Source of the DNA: Streptomyces abyssalis
Lineage (GTDB): Bacteria > Actinomycetota > Actinomycetes > Streptomycetales > Streptomycetaceae
NCBI RefSeq assembly: GCF_001751365.1
Contig: NZ_LJGT01000038.1
Coordinates: forward strand, 721,540-785,539
Direction of reading: 5' to 3'
DNA: 64,000 bases
In this document: positions 40,477 through 48,602 of the stretch, in pieces
Layout of the letters: every line of letters begins with the position of its first letter
Numbering within the stretch: the first letter of the stretch is position 1
Notes under the pieces: generated by a model
Databases searched by the model: none
Told to the model about the DNA's origin: nothing
The model's input: only the letters and a program-made list of their open reading frames with translations
Made by a program: the position numbers and the translations under genes

Positions 40477-42336
40477 TCAGCCGTTGCGCTTCCATCGCGG
40501 CTTGTCGGCCCGGCGGTCGAACGAGCGGCCACCCGTGCGGTGATCGTCACGGCGGCCGTACGGGCGCCGGTCGTCGTGCGAGCGGGTGTCCCGCCCGTAC
40601 GACGACGCCGGGCGGCGGTCGTCGCGCCGGAACCCGCCACGGTCGCCGTCGCGCCGCTCGCGGTTGTACGACGGGCGGCCCTCGCCGCGGTCACGCGGAC
40701 GGTCCCGGTCGCCGTTCCTGTCACGCTCGCGCCCACGGTTGTACGCCGGACGGCCGCCGTCGCGCCGGTCGCGGTCGCCGCCGCGCTCGTTGCGATCGTC
40801 GCGCTTCCCGTCGCGGCGCTGGTCGCGCTGCTCACGCTGGTCCCGCTGCTCACGGTCGCGCTGCTCGCGCTCCTCGCGGCGCTGCTCCCGGCGCAGCTCG
40901 CGCTGCACCGCCTCCTCCACCTCAGCGGTGAGCGCCGCGGAGGCCTCCGCGACGGCCACCTCCGGGTCGTCACCGCGCTCGCGCGCCGCGCGCGCCGTCA
41001 ACCGCTCGGACTCCTCACGGAGTTCGGCCGCACGCTGCTGCGCGCGCTCCAGCTGACGGCTGAGCTTGGCCGCCTCACGCTCGGCCTGCTTCGCGGCGTT
41101 GGCCGTCGAGTCGGCCTGTACCTCGGTCAGCGACCGGGCACCCGTGATCCGCGTCACTTCCTCGTCGAAGACGTCGCCCCGCCCGATGATGTGCCGCGAG
41201 GCGTCGACGCCCGCGTCCTCCATCAGCCGGAAGATCTGCCGCCGCTGGTGCGGCAGCGCCAGCGAGACGACCGTGCCGGACAGCCCCGCCCGTGCCGTAC
41301 GGCCGGACCGGTGCAGGTAGTCCTTGTGATCGCCGGCCGGGTCCACGTTCAGCACCAGGTCGATGTTGTCGACGTGGATGCCGCGGGCCGCGACGTCCGT
41401 CGCGACCAGCACGTTGACCTTGCCGTCCTTGAAGTCCGCCATCGTGCGCGTACGGGCGCCCTGCGTCATGCCGCCGTGCAGCGCGTCCGCGCCGACGCCG
41501 CCCTCACGCAACTGCTCGGCGACCCGGTCGGCGCCCAGCTGCGTACGTACGAAGATGATCGTGCGGCCCTTGCGCGAGGCGATCGCGCTGGTCACGGGCG
41601 CCTTGTCGCGCGGCTTCACCACCAGCACGTGGTGGCTCATGGTCGTGACCGCGCCCTGTGCGGCGTCGACCTCGTGCACGACGGGCGTGACCAGGTAGCG
41701 GCGTACGAGGGTGTCGATCTCCTTCTCCATCGTCGCGGAGAAGAGCATCCGCTGGCCGCCCTCGGGGAGCTGGTCCATCAGCTCGGTGACCTCGGGCATG
41801 AAGCCCAGGTCGGACATCTGGTCGGCCTCGTCGAGGATCGCCACCTCGACGTCCTGCAGGGAGCAGGAGCCCCGCCCGATCAGGTCGCGCAGGCGGCCGG
41901 GGGTGGCGACGAGGATGTCGACGCCGCGCTCCAGGGCGGTGATCTGGTTCGCCATGGACGTGCCGCCGCAGACGACCTTGAGCTTCAGACCGAGCACGTC
42001 ACCGTACGGCTGGAGCGCGTCGGAGACCTGCATGGCCAGCTCGCGGGTGGGCGTGAGGATGACGCCGCGGGGGCGCTTGCGCTCGGTGCGCGCGCCGGCG
42101 AGACCGGTCAGCAGCGGCAGCCCGAACGAGAGGGTCTTGCCGGAGCCGGTGCGGCCGCGGCCGAGGATGTCCTTGCCCTGCAGCGCGTCCGGGATGGTCG
42201 CGGCCTGGATGGGGAAGGGGATGGTGACGCCGTTCTGCGCGAGCTTGCGCACCACGGGCTCGGGGAGCCCGAGATCGGCGAAGGTGACGGTGTCCTCGTC
42301 CTCAGGCAGGACAGCGTCGATCGAGGCAACAGACAT
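40477..42336 (-). CDS. DEAD-box ATP-dependent RNA helicase
   Basis: A 619-residue RNA helicase. The Q-motif region FADLGLPEPVV precedes Walker A GRTGSGKT (61-68). PTRELA, ILDEAD, LFSATM, RGIHVDNI and HRSGRTARAG follow in canonical order. After about residue 470 the protein becomes a long Arg/Asp/Gly/Glu-rich tail (REQRDREQRDQREQRDQ and RDR/RDD repeats) likely to bind RNA. It resembles the cold-shock/ribosome-associated DEAD helicases (CsdA/RhlE-like). ATG at 42336; the upstream extension of the frame is not conserved. Confidence 0.9.
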   Translation of the reverse strand: MSVASIDAVLPEDEDTVTFADLGLPEPVVRKLAQNGVTIPFPIQAATIPDALQGKDILGRGRTGSGKTLSFGLPLLTGLAGARTERKRPRGVILTPTRELAMQVSDALQPYGDVLGLKLKVVCGGTSMANQITALERGVDILVATPGRLRDLIGRGSCSLQDVEVAILDEADQMSDLGFMPEVTELMDQLPEGGQRMLFSATMEKEIDTLVRRYLVTPVVHEVDAAQGAVTTMSHHVLVVKPRDKAPVTSAIASRKGRTIIFVRTQLGADRVAEQLREGGVGADALHGGMTQGARTRTMADFKDGKVNVLVATDVAARGIHVDNIDLVLNVDPAGDHKDYLHRSGRTARAGLSGTVVSLALPHQRRQIFRLMEDAGVDASRHIIGRGDVFDEEVTRITGARSLTEVQADSTANAAKQAEREAAKLSRQLERAQQRAAELREESERLTARAARERGDDPEVAVAEASAALTAEVEEAVQRELRREQRREEREQRDREQRDQREQRDQRRDGKRDDRNERGGDRDRRDGGRPAYNRGRERDRNGDRDRPRDRGEGRPSYNRERRDGDRGGFRRDDRRPASSYGRDTRSHDDRRPYGRRDDHRTGGRSFDRRADKPRWKRNG

Positions 42337-42555
42337 GCGAAATGCGAACCTTCCGGAGTTCAGCAGCACGCGCCCAGACTCCGTGAATTCGCAAACGACC
42401 GCCTCTATGCGGTCAGCCACGGCTGAGAGAAACGCGCCACGCGGCGCGCTCTGCAGGGCGCCGGGCAAATGGGATCAAACGATCAACCAGCATACGCACC
42501 CCGCGGGCCGCCGCGCAAATGAGATCCAGAACGGTACACGGCCTCGCTCGCGGGA

Positions 42556-43212
42556 CTATCCGCTGGTGGGCGGCGTCGGCGTCGGCGTCGGCGGGTTCTG
42601 GTCGCTGGGAGTGGGCTTCGGCACACTCGGCTTCGGCGGGGCGGGCGGACGGTCAGGCCGCGGGGGCCGCTGTGGCCGCGGCCGCCCGGGCTTGTCCGGG
42701 GATTCCTGGCCGCGGCCCGAACTGTGCTGCCCCGAACCGGACTTGGCGTCATCCTCGCCCCGCCGGTCCTTGCCGTCGCGCTTCCCCCGGCCGTCCCGGT
42801 CCTTGTCGTCCGCGCCACCGCGCTTCCGCGCCCTGGCGCCGTCGCCGCTTCCGGAGCCGTCGCCGGCGTGCGCGCGTTCGCCGTGCCGCACGCTGCCGCC
42901 GACTCCGCCCTCCGGCATCCGGGCACCGGCGCCCGCGCTCGCTCCGGAGGACGAGGACCCGCGCGGTGCGCGGCCGTCGCCGTCGCCGTGCACCGTCATG
43001 CATCCCTGCAGCGCCGCGAGCATCAGCGCGCAGGCGGCCGTACGGGCGGCACCGCGGACGGCACGGGCGGCCCGGACAGAGCTCGCGACGCGAACGCCTT
43101 TGCGTACGCCCGCAGTCGGGCGGGCCGGGGCGGTGAGACGTACACGGACACCGGCCCCTGAGCGGGAGCGGGAGCGGGACCGGGAACGGGCAGGGGAACG
43201 GGACGAGCGCAC
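42556..43212 (-). CDS. Low-complexity lipoprotein, Ser/Arg N-terminus and Pro-rich C-terminus
   Basis: A 218-residue frame. The first ~50 residues are Arg/Ser-rich, then a hydrophobic helix leads to the lipobox ALQGC with Cys71. The mature part is Gly/Asp/Lys/Arg-rich and ends in Pro/Ser/Thr repeats (PPKPSVPKPTPSDQNPPTP). The start is uncertain: a shorter protein starting near GTG at residue ~37-45 would have a more ordinary signal sequence. Function unknown; possibly a cell-wall-spanning lipoprotein. Confidence 0.5.
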   Translation of the reverse strand: MRSSRSPARSRSRSRSRSGAGVRVRLTAPARPTAGVRKGVRVASSVRAARAVRGAARTAACALMLAALQGCMTVHGDGDGRAPRGSSSSGASAGAGARMPEGGVGGSVRHGERAHAGDGSGSGDGARARKRGGADDKDRDGRGKRDGKDRRGEDDAKSGSGQHSSGRGQESPDKPGRPRPQRPPRPDRPPAPPKPSVPKPTPSDQNPPTPTPTPPTSG

Positions 43213-43285
43213 GGCGGGGACCTCCAGGCGCGGGAAACGGCAAGCCGGGCAAGCGCCCTGCTCAACTGCCGCGCCACTCGACAGG

Positions 43286-43672
43286 TCACGCCAACACGCC
43301 GCGCGCGAGAGCGAGTCCGGCGAAGACGGCTCCGAGACCGACCAGCACCGACCCGCCCGCGTTCGCCAACGCCGAGGCCACGCGGCCGCGTTCGGCGAGC
43401 CGCAGCGTCTCGTACGAGAACGTCGAATACGTCGTCAGCGCCCCGCACAGCCCCGTACCGAGCAGCGCCACCAGCCGCGAACCGGCCGCGCCCGAGACCG
43501 AGGCCCCCGTCACCAGTCCCAGCAGCAGACAGCCCACCGCGTTGACCGTGAAAGTGCCCCAGGGGAAGACCGATTCGTGCCGCGCCTGCACCGCGCGGTC
43601 CGTCAGATACCGCAGGGGCGCGCCCACCGCGCCGCCCGCCGCCACCAGCAGCCAGGTCACCGGCGTCGTCAC
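43286..43672 (-). CDS. crcB: Fluoride channel CrcB/FluC, second subunit
   Basis: A 128-residue protein with four transmembrane helices and family motifs GGAVGAPLRYLTD, FPWGTFTVNAVGC, and TTYSTFSYE. FluC channels export fluoride and are often encoded as heterodimer pairs in actinomycetes. It starts at GTG 43672, overlapping the stop of the upstream partner by 4 bases (GTGA), so the two are co-translated. ATG/GTG alternatives upstream are shadow. Confidence 0.88.
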   Translation of the reverse strand: MTTPVTWLLVAAGGAVGAPLRYLTDRAVQARHESVFPWGTFTVNAVGCLLLGLVTGASVSGAAGSRLVALLGTGLCGALTTYSTFSYETLRLAERGRVASALANAGGSVLVGLGAVFAGLALARGVLA

Positions 43673-44262
43673 CGCGTCACCGCCCCCTCGCGCACCGCCA
43701 AGAGCGCACGCGTGGCCGCCGCTCCGGCCCACACCGCGGCGAGGGCGCCCAGCAGCGTCCCGGCGAGATACGCGACGGCGGCCGGCACGGCACGCGGCCC
43801 GGACTCCAGCAGATGCGCCGCGTCGAGCGCGTACGCCGAGAAGGTCGTGAAGCCTCCCAGCACACCGACGCCCAGGAACGGCCGCAGCAGCGCGGGGGCG
43901 CGGGCGTCGCGCCCGCCCTCGCCGATCAGTGCCATCAGCACTCCGATAAGGGCGCAGCCGGAGAGGTTCACGGCGAAGATCCCCCACGGGAAACCGGCCG
44001 TGCCGCGAGCGGGCAGCCACAGCGTGACCGCGAGGCGGGCGACGGCACCCAGCGCGCCACCGGCGGCGACGGCGGCGAGCACGGCCGACCCGCGCCGTCC
44101 GGCGGTCTCGGCCCGCTGCGCGGCCACGTGCAGATCGACGTCGGGATCGACGGGATCGCCACCGGGTCCGCTGTGTCCGCCGGGTCCACCGGGTCCGTCC
44201 GGGCGGCCGTCACCGCCGGGTCCCCGTCCAGGTCCCCGTCCGGGCCCCCGTCTGGAACTCAT
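43669..44262 (-). CDS. crcB: Fluoride channel CrcB/FluC, first subunit with long N-terminal tail
   Basis: A 197-residue protein. The FluC core (GGALGAVARLAVT, FPWGIFAVNLSGCALIG, GGFTTFSAYALD) begins at about residue 60; the first ~55 residues are a Gly/Pro/Arg/Asp-rich tail (GPGRGPGRGPGGDGRPDGPG). It overlaps the metallopeptidase stop by 4 bases (ATGA) and the second FluC start by 4 bases. Two tightly coupled, diverged subunits suggest a heterodimeric channel. The basic Gly-rich tail is an unusual addition. Confidence 0.85.
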   Translation of the reverse strand: MSSRRGPGRGPGRGPGGDGRPDGPGGPGGHSGPGGDPVDPDVDLHVAAQRAETAGRRGSAVLAAVAAGGALGAVARLAVTLWLPARGTAGFPWGIFAVNLSGCALIGVLMALIGEGGRDARAPALLRPFLGVGVLGGFTTFSAYALDAAHLLESGPRAVPAAVAYLAGTLLGALAAVWAGAAATRALLAVREGAVTR

Positions 44263-44621
44263 CCGTACCCCAGTTCGTGCAGCCGCTCGTCGTCGATGCC
44301 GAAGTGGTGCGCGATCTCGTGCACGACGGTCACCTCGACCTCCGAGACGACTCCCTCCCGGCCGCCGTCCTCGCCGTCCACCATCCGCAGCGTCGGACCC
44401 CGGTAGATCGTGATCCTGTCCGGCAGCACGCCCGCGTACCACTCGCCCCGCTCGGTCAGCGGCGTGCCCTCGTAGAGGCCCAGCAGCTCCGGGTCCTCGG
44501 CGGGCGGCTCGTCCTCGACGAAGACCGCGACGTTGTCCATCAGCCTCGTCAGCTCCGGCGGAATGCGGTCCAGCGCCTCGGCCACCAGCTCCTCGAAGTC
44601 CTCGCGCGTCATCTCCAGCAC
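44259..44621 (-). CDS. Metallopeptidase family protein (zincin-like, minimal)
   Basis: A protein of about 120 residues with the zinc motif HEIAHHFGIDDERL (HExxHxxGxxD) at its C-terminus and the preceding DNVAVFVEDEPP. This matches the small DUF1025-type zincin-like family common in Streptomyces. The GTG at 44621 or the ATG at 44612 is the likely start; the extension to 44681 is not conserved. Its stop overlaps the first FluC gene by 4 bases. A role with fluoride channels is not implied by the family. Confidence 0.85.
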   Translation of the reverse strand: MLEMTREDFEELVAEALDRIPPELTRLMDNVAVFVEDEPPAEDPELLGLYEGTPLTERGEWYAGVLPDRITIYRGPTLRMVDGEDGGREGVVSEVEVTVVHEIAHHFGIDDERLHELGYG

Positions 44622-44713
44622 CCGGCCATTGTCGGCCAACCGGCTTCCCCCGTGCACGACCGGTCTCCGGGACTCCCGCATAGGTGCCTGCTCGTGCGGG
44701 CATAGGGGGCCTC

Positions 44714-46414
44714 ATGGCCCGCGATGCCAGGAAGCCCCGTAAACCGCTCGCTCTGCCGCAATGGGTACGCAAACTGCCCGTCCCGCACCGCCTCCGAGGA
44801 GCCCGTTCCAGCCGGGCGACGGCGCCGCCCGGGGGCACCCCGGACACCCCGGACGTCCCGGAGTTCCCGGGCACGCTGGTCCCCGGCCCCCGCCCGTACG
44901 TACGTGCGCTCGGCCTCATCGCGACCACCCTCGCCGGCGCCTGGCTCGGCCTCCTGATCGTGGGCAGCATCGACGCGCCCGTGGGCCCGATGGACACCAA
45001 GATGGCGCTGCGTCCCGCCCTCACGGGCGGCACGAAGATCAACGTCTCGCCGCTGGGCGCCCTCGAACTGCGCAGCCACACCGCACCCCTGCGCCTCGAC
45101 GTGGACGTCGACCAGCTCGACCAGGAGCGCGCCTCTGCGCTCGTCGACCATCCGGAGCGCCTGGAGGGACTCGAGAGCGAGATCACCTCCGACGTGAAGG
45201 CGGGCACCGGCGACCTCGCGCTGCGCTCCGCGGTGGCCGTCGTCGTCGGAGCCGGCGCACTCGGCCTCGCCGTGTACCGGCGCCCGCGCCGCGCGGCCCT
45301 CGCGGGCGGCCTCGCGCTCGCGCTGCTGGCGGCCTCCGGGGCGACGGCGTGCGCGACGTGGAACCCGAAGTCCGTACTCGAACCGAAGTTCTCGGGACTG
45401 CTGGCCGGCGCACCCTCGGTCGTCGGCAACGCGCGCAGCATCGTCACCGAGTTCGACATCTACCAGCGTGAACTGGCCCGCCTCGTCACCAATGTGACCA
45501 AGCTCTACGAGGCGACCTCCACCCTCCCCGCGTACCAGCCGGACCCCTCCACGACCCGCGTCCTGCACGTCTCGGACATCCACCTCAACCCGGCCGCCTG
45601 GCAGATCATCAAGTCGCTCGTGGAGCAGTACGAGATCGACGCGATCATCGACACGGGCGACACGATGGACCACGGCACCTCGGCCGAGAACGGCTTCCTG
45701 GAGCCGGTGACCGACCTCGGAGCCCCGTACGTCTGGGTGCGCGGCAACCACGACTCGGACAAGACCCAGAAGGCGTTCGAGGAGATGGGGGAGGAGGAGG
45801 GCAGCAACGTCCACGTCCTCGACGACGGCGTGCCCCTCAACGTGGCCGGTCTGCGCCTCGCCGGCTGGGGCGACCCGCAGTTCACGCCGGACCGCTCCGT
45901 CAAACCCGAGGGCGACCCTCGGGAACGGAGGGACGGGCGGCGGCTGGCTCTCGCGCTCCGCGCCCAGAAGGCTGCCGGAACACCCGTCGACATCGCCGTC
46001 GCCCACAACCCCGTCCTGGCGAAGGAGACCGACGGCCTCGTGCCGCTGGCCCTCGCAGGCCACACCCATCAGCGCAGCAACGAGCTGCTGCCGCGTGACA
46101 CCCGGCTGATGATCGAGGGCTCGACGGGCGGCGGCGGCCTGCGCGCGGTGGAGAAGGAGGAACCGCAGAAGGTCTCGGCGTCCGTCCTCTACCTCGACCG
46201 CGACGACGGAGGGCTGCAGGCATGGGACGAGATCACCCTCGGCGGGCTCGGCCTGACGACGGCGGAGGTCACCCGTCACCTCGCCGACGAGCCCGGCTCC
46301 TCCCCCTCGCCCTCCCCGAGTACGACGGGTCCGGGGTCCCCGTCTCCCGGACCGGCGTCCGGCTCCCCCGGGCCGACGCCCGCCGCGTCGCCGGGGCCGG
46401 CGAACTCCCCGTAA
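44714..46414 (+). CDS. Membrane-anchored metallophosphoesterase
   Basis: A 566-residue protein. Two hydrophobic segments lie near 66-92 and 168-215 and a calcineurin-like phosphoesterase domain starts near 285: DIHLNP (Asp288, His290), GDTMDHG, GNHD (344-347) and GHTH (449-452) are the metal ligands. The C-terminus is a Pro/Ser/Gly-rich tail. It likely acts outside or at the membrane on phosphodiesters. The ATG at 44714 is preferred. It is divergent from the metallopeptidase-FluC operon and ends just before the tRNA promoter. Confidence 0.85.
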   Translation: MARDARKPRKPLALPQWVRKLPVPHRLRGARSSRATAPPGGTPDTPDVPEFPGTLVPGPRPYVRALGLIATTLAGAWLGLLIVGSIDAPVGPMDTKMALRPALTGGTKINVSPLGALELRSHTAPLRLDVDVDQLDQERASALVDHPERLEGLESEITSDVKAGTGDLALRSAVAVVVGAGALGLAVYRRPRRAALAGGLALALLAASGATACATWNPKSVLEPKFSGLLAGAPSVVGNARSIVTEFDIYQRELARLVTNVTKLYEATSTLPAYQPDPSTTRVLHVSDIHLNPAAWQIIKSLVEQYEIDAIIDTGDTMDHGTSAENGFLEPVTDLGAPYVWVRGNHDSDKTQKAFEEMGEEEGSNVHVLDDGVPLNVAGLRLAGWGDPQFTPDRSVKPEGDPRERRDGRRLALALRAQKAAGTPVDIAVAHNPVLAKETDGLVPLALAGHTHQRSNELLPRDTRLMIEGSTGGGGLRAVEKEEPQKVSASVLYLDRDDGGLQAWDEITLGGLGLTTAEVTRHLADEPGSSPSPSPSTTGPGSPSPGPASGSPGPTPAASPGPANSP

Positions 46415-46419
46415 CCGTT

Positions 46420-46449
46420 TTGGCGAACGCTCCTGCTATCCCATATGCT
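46420..46449 (+). promoter_or_regulatory. Promoter of the tRNA-Glu/Asp/Phe cluster
   Basis: TTGGCG (46420-46425) and TATGCT (46444-46449) with an 18-base spacer form a sigma-70-type promoter about 50 bases before tRNA-Glu. It immediately follows the metallophosphoesterase stop. Confidence 0.6.
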
Positions 46450-46500
46450 TCTCACGTCCCCGACGCGCTGACTCACCGGAAGCGCCCAGGTGGGCCATCA

Positions 46501-46573
46501 GCCCTCATCGTCTAGTGGCCCAGGACGCCGCCCTTTCAAGGCGGTAGCACGGGTTCGAATCCCGTTGGGGGCA
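46501..46573 (+). tRNA. tRNA-Glu (anticodon TTC)
   Basis: Acceptor arm GCCCTCA pairs with TGGGGGC (one T-G pair), the anticodon loop CTTTCAA gives TTC, and GGTTCGAATCCC forms the T arm. First gene of a three-tRNA cluster. Confidence 0.95.
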
Positions 46574-46611
46574 CGCACCACCTGTGCGAGACTTGTGCTC
46601 GCACGATGCTT

Positions 46612-46686
46612 GGTCCTGTGGAGCAGTTTGGAGTGCTCGCCACCCTGTCAAGGTGGAGGCCGCGGGTTCAAATCCCGTCAGGACCG
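46612..46686 (+). tRNA. tRNA-Asp (anticodon GTC)
   Basis: Acceptor GGTCCTG pairs with CAGGACC, anticodon loop CTGTCAA gives GTC. It lies 38 bases downstream of tRNA-Glu. Confidence 0.95.
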
Positions 46687-46757
46687 CTTCTCTCAGGATG
46701 CGGATGCTTCGCCTCCTGAGGGGTACGCCCCGACTGGGGGTTTCGCCCCCGGACCCG

Positions 46758-46831
46758 GGCTGGGTAGCTCAGTTGGTACGAGCGTCCGCCTGAAAAGCGG
46801 AAGGTCGCCGGTTCGACCCCGGCCCCAGCCA
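46758..46831 (+). tRNA. tRNA-Phe (anticodon GAA), integration site
   Basis: Acceptor GGCTGGG pairs with CCCAGCC, anticodon loop CTGAAAA gives GAA. The part from the anticodon arm to the 3' end is duplicated at 51922-51969, marking it as the attachment site of an integrative element. The gene itself is intact. Confidence 0.95.
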
Positions 46832-46832
46832 C
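46785..46832 (+). other. attL: 48-base core within tRNA-Phe
   Basis: This 48-base stretch (anticodon arm to just past the tRNA 3' end) is identical to 51922-51969. Similarity continues for 34 more bases with two mismatches, into the 5' arm of a terminator-like hairpin. Tyrosine integrases commonly use tRNA 3' halves this way, and tRNA-Phe is a known site for actinomycete elements. Confidence 0.85.
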
Positions 46833-46870
46833 AGTCGCTGAACAGCGACAAGCCCCCGTCGAGTCATCTT

Positions 46871-48175
46871 GAGTTCTAGTGGTCGTTGCAACACCCCAGT
46901 TCAAGGGGTGCGATGGACTTCGAGATCCGGGCGGACCGGCATCAGAAGGGGCGCCGTCTGACGCGTGAGCGGGCGGCATACTTCCGGCTCATGGAGCAGG
47001 GCTACAGCAGCAGAGAGGCCTGCCGGATCGTCGGCATCAACTTGCGGACCGGCAAGAGATGGCGCAACGGCTGGCATGCGCCGCCTACAGGGAAGCCGAA
47101 GCCTCCGATCCATGTCGAGGCTTCGGCTTCCGGCTCCTCGCGCTACCTCCAGGAGAAGGACCGCATCCACATAGCCGACCGGTTGAGGGAGAACGCCTCG
47201 ATCCGGCAGATTGCCACCGAGCTGGACCGCAGCCCGTCCACGATCAGTCGAGAAGTACGCCGTAACGGCATGCCGTTACGCGGGGACGCGTCTTGCTGGG
47301 TCTACCGCCCGCATGCCGCCCATCGCCGAGCCGAACAGCGGCGCCCGCGTCCCAAGCCCGGCAAGATCGGGCAGAACTCGCAGCTGCGTGACTTCATCCA
47401 GGACCACCTCACGCTGCGATGGAGCCCGGAACAGATCTGCCACGCTCTGCGTGCACGCTTTCCCGACCGGCCGGAGATGCACGTGACGCACGAGACCATC
47501 TACCAGGCCCTCTACGTCCAGGGCCGCGGAGAACTCCGCCGCGAGCTGACCCGAGCCCTGCGAACCGGTCGCGCACGGCGCCGGCCCCACCGACAGTCCT
47601 ACAAGCGCCAGCCCCGCAGCATCCCGAACATGGTGATGATCAGCGATCGTCCCGCTGAGGCCGCCGACCGGGCCGTTCCCGGCCACTGGGAGGGCGACCT
47701 CATCATCGGCAAGGATCACAAGTCCTCGATCGGCACCCTCGTGGAGCGAGCCACCCGCTACGTCCTGCTCGTCCACCTGCCGGCCGGTCACAGCGCGGGC
47801 AACACCCGAGACGCGCTGGCCGAGACCGTGAAGGACCTGCCGCCGCACCTGCGGAAGTCTCTGACCTGGGACCAGGGCTCGGAGATGGCCGCCCACCAGG
47901 CATTCACCATCGCCACCGACATCCCCGTCTACTTCTGTAACCCCGGCAGCCCCTGGCAGCGCGGCTCGAACGAGAACACCAACGGCCTGCTGCGACAGTA
48001 CTTCCCGAAAGGAACAGACCTGTCCGTCCACACCCGAGACCACCTGGACGCCGTCGCAGCCGAACTCAACAGCCGCCCACGCAAAACGCTCGGCTGGGAA
48101 ACCCCAGCCGAGCGCCTCGCTAAGCTCCTGGCAACAGCCAGTTGATCACTTGTGTTGCAACGACCCCTCGAATTC
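46871..48175 (+). mobile_element. IS30-family insertion sequence, copy 1
   Basis: About 1305 bases. Ends are imperfect 24-base inverted repeats: GAGTTCTAGT then GGTCGTTGCAACAC on the left, and the complement of GAATTCGAGG then GGTCGTTGCAACAC on the right (14 inner bases exact). It sits inside a terminator-like hairpin whose arms AAGCCCCCG and CGGGGGCTT now flank it. No clear target duplication. Copy 2 is at 52007-53311 in opposite orientation. Confidence 0.85.
46913..48145 (+). CDS. IS30-family transposase, copy 1
   Basis: A 410-residue transposase. The N-terminus carries a HTH (EQGYSSREACRIVGINLRTG) and a second HTH-like region (IADRLRENASIRQIATELDR). The DDE catalytic core has WEGDLIIGK, TWDQGSEM and GSNENTNGLLRQYFP. 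It starts at ATG 46913; a TTG at 46886 within the left repeat is possible. The translation is identical to copy 2. Complete and apparently functional. Confidence 0.92.
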   Translation: MDFEIRADRHQKGRRLTRERAAYFRLMEQGYSSREACRIVGINLRTGKRWRNGWHAPPTGKPKPPIHVEASASGSSRYLQEKDRIHIADRLRENASIRQIATELDRSPSTISREVRRNGMPLRGDASCWVYRPHAAHRRAEQRRPRPKPGKIGQNSQLRDFIQDHLTLRWSPEQICHALRARFPDRPEMHVTHETIYQALYVQGRGELRRELTRALRTGRARRRPHRQSYKRQPRSIPNMVMISDRPAEAADRAVPGHWEGDLIIGKDHKSSIGTLVERATRYVLLVHLPAGHSAGNTRDALAETVKDLPPHLRKSLTWDQGSEMAAHQAFTIATDIPVYFCNPGSPWQRGSNENTNGLLRQYFPKGTDLSVHTRDHLDAVAAELNSRPRKTLGWETPAERLAKLLATAS

Positions 48176-48205
48176 GCCTCACTGGGCGGGGGCTTCTGCG
48201 TGCCG

Positions 48206-48230
48206 GATGACGCCAGTTCTGACGCCAACG
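48206..48230. repeat. TGACGCCAG-type repeat pair, left end of element
   Basis: GATGACGCCAGTTCTGACGCCAACG has two TGACGCCA units 12 bases apart. An almost identical block, with units the same distance apart, lies at 51820-51844 near attR. Paired direct repeats near both ends of an integrative element are typical of integrase arm-type binding sites; this role is inferred. Confidence 0.5.
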
Positions 48231-48241
48231 GCAGCGATCCG

Positions 48242-48396
48242 CTACAGCAACGTGCCCTCCAGACGCCCGAGAGCTTTCCTCTGCTCATCCAGCGAGGCAT
48301 GTGCGTAGACCTGCATCGTGACGCCGTGATCGCTGTGCCCGGCTATCTGCTGGACGATGTGCACGGGGGTGCCGAGATCAAGGGCTCGCTCCGCTC
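48242..48396 (-). pseudogene. Tyrosine integrase, C-terminal fragment only
   Basis: The last ~47 residues of a phage-type integrase: ALDLGTPVHIVQQIAGHSDHGVT followed by MQVYAHASLDEQ contains the GHS motif and the active-site Tyr in its usual distance. Upstream of about 48396 the frame becomes unrelated Arg/Ala-rich sequence, so the catalytic Arg boxes and N-terminal domains are gone. It is oriented toward attL. This is the former integrase of the element. Confidence 0.65.
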
Positions 48397-48497
48397 GCCG
48401 CGCGGCCCGGCTCGCCGCCGGGCCGCGCGCAACGCGAGTCGCAGAAGAGGGCGCCATCGTGGTTGGGACGGCCGGCTCCACGGCCTTACGGAGCCAA

Positions 48498-48602
48498 CTT
48501 GGAGCGAGCCTCTAAGATCATGGCCCAGATCGGGCTATTGCGGGCAGGCGAGGAGCCAGCCCGATTCGCGGAAGCGTAAGGGCCATGATCTCTCGCTCCA
48601 AG
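48498..48602. repeat. 105-base perfect-arm stem-loop
   Basis: Outer arms CTTGGAGCGAG (48498-48508) and CTCGCTCCAAG (48592-48602), and next arms AGATCATGGCCC (48515-48526) and GGGCCATGATCT (48580-48591), pair perfectly with a 6-base bulge on the left. An inner stem ATCGGGCT (48529-48536) / AGCCCGAT (48558-48565) extends it. It sits between the integrase tail and the IS110 region. It could be a MITE-like insert, a folded RNA, or part of the IS110 left flank. Confidence 0.6.

Noticed and set aside
40540..42426. 628-codon plus-strand frame opposite the DEAD-box helicase
   Set aside because: Antisense shadow; the minus-strand frame has the complete DEAD motif set.
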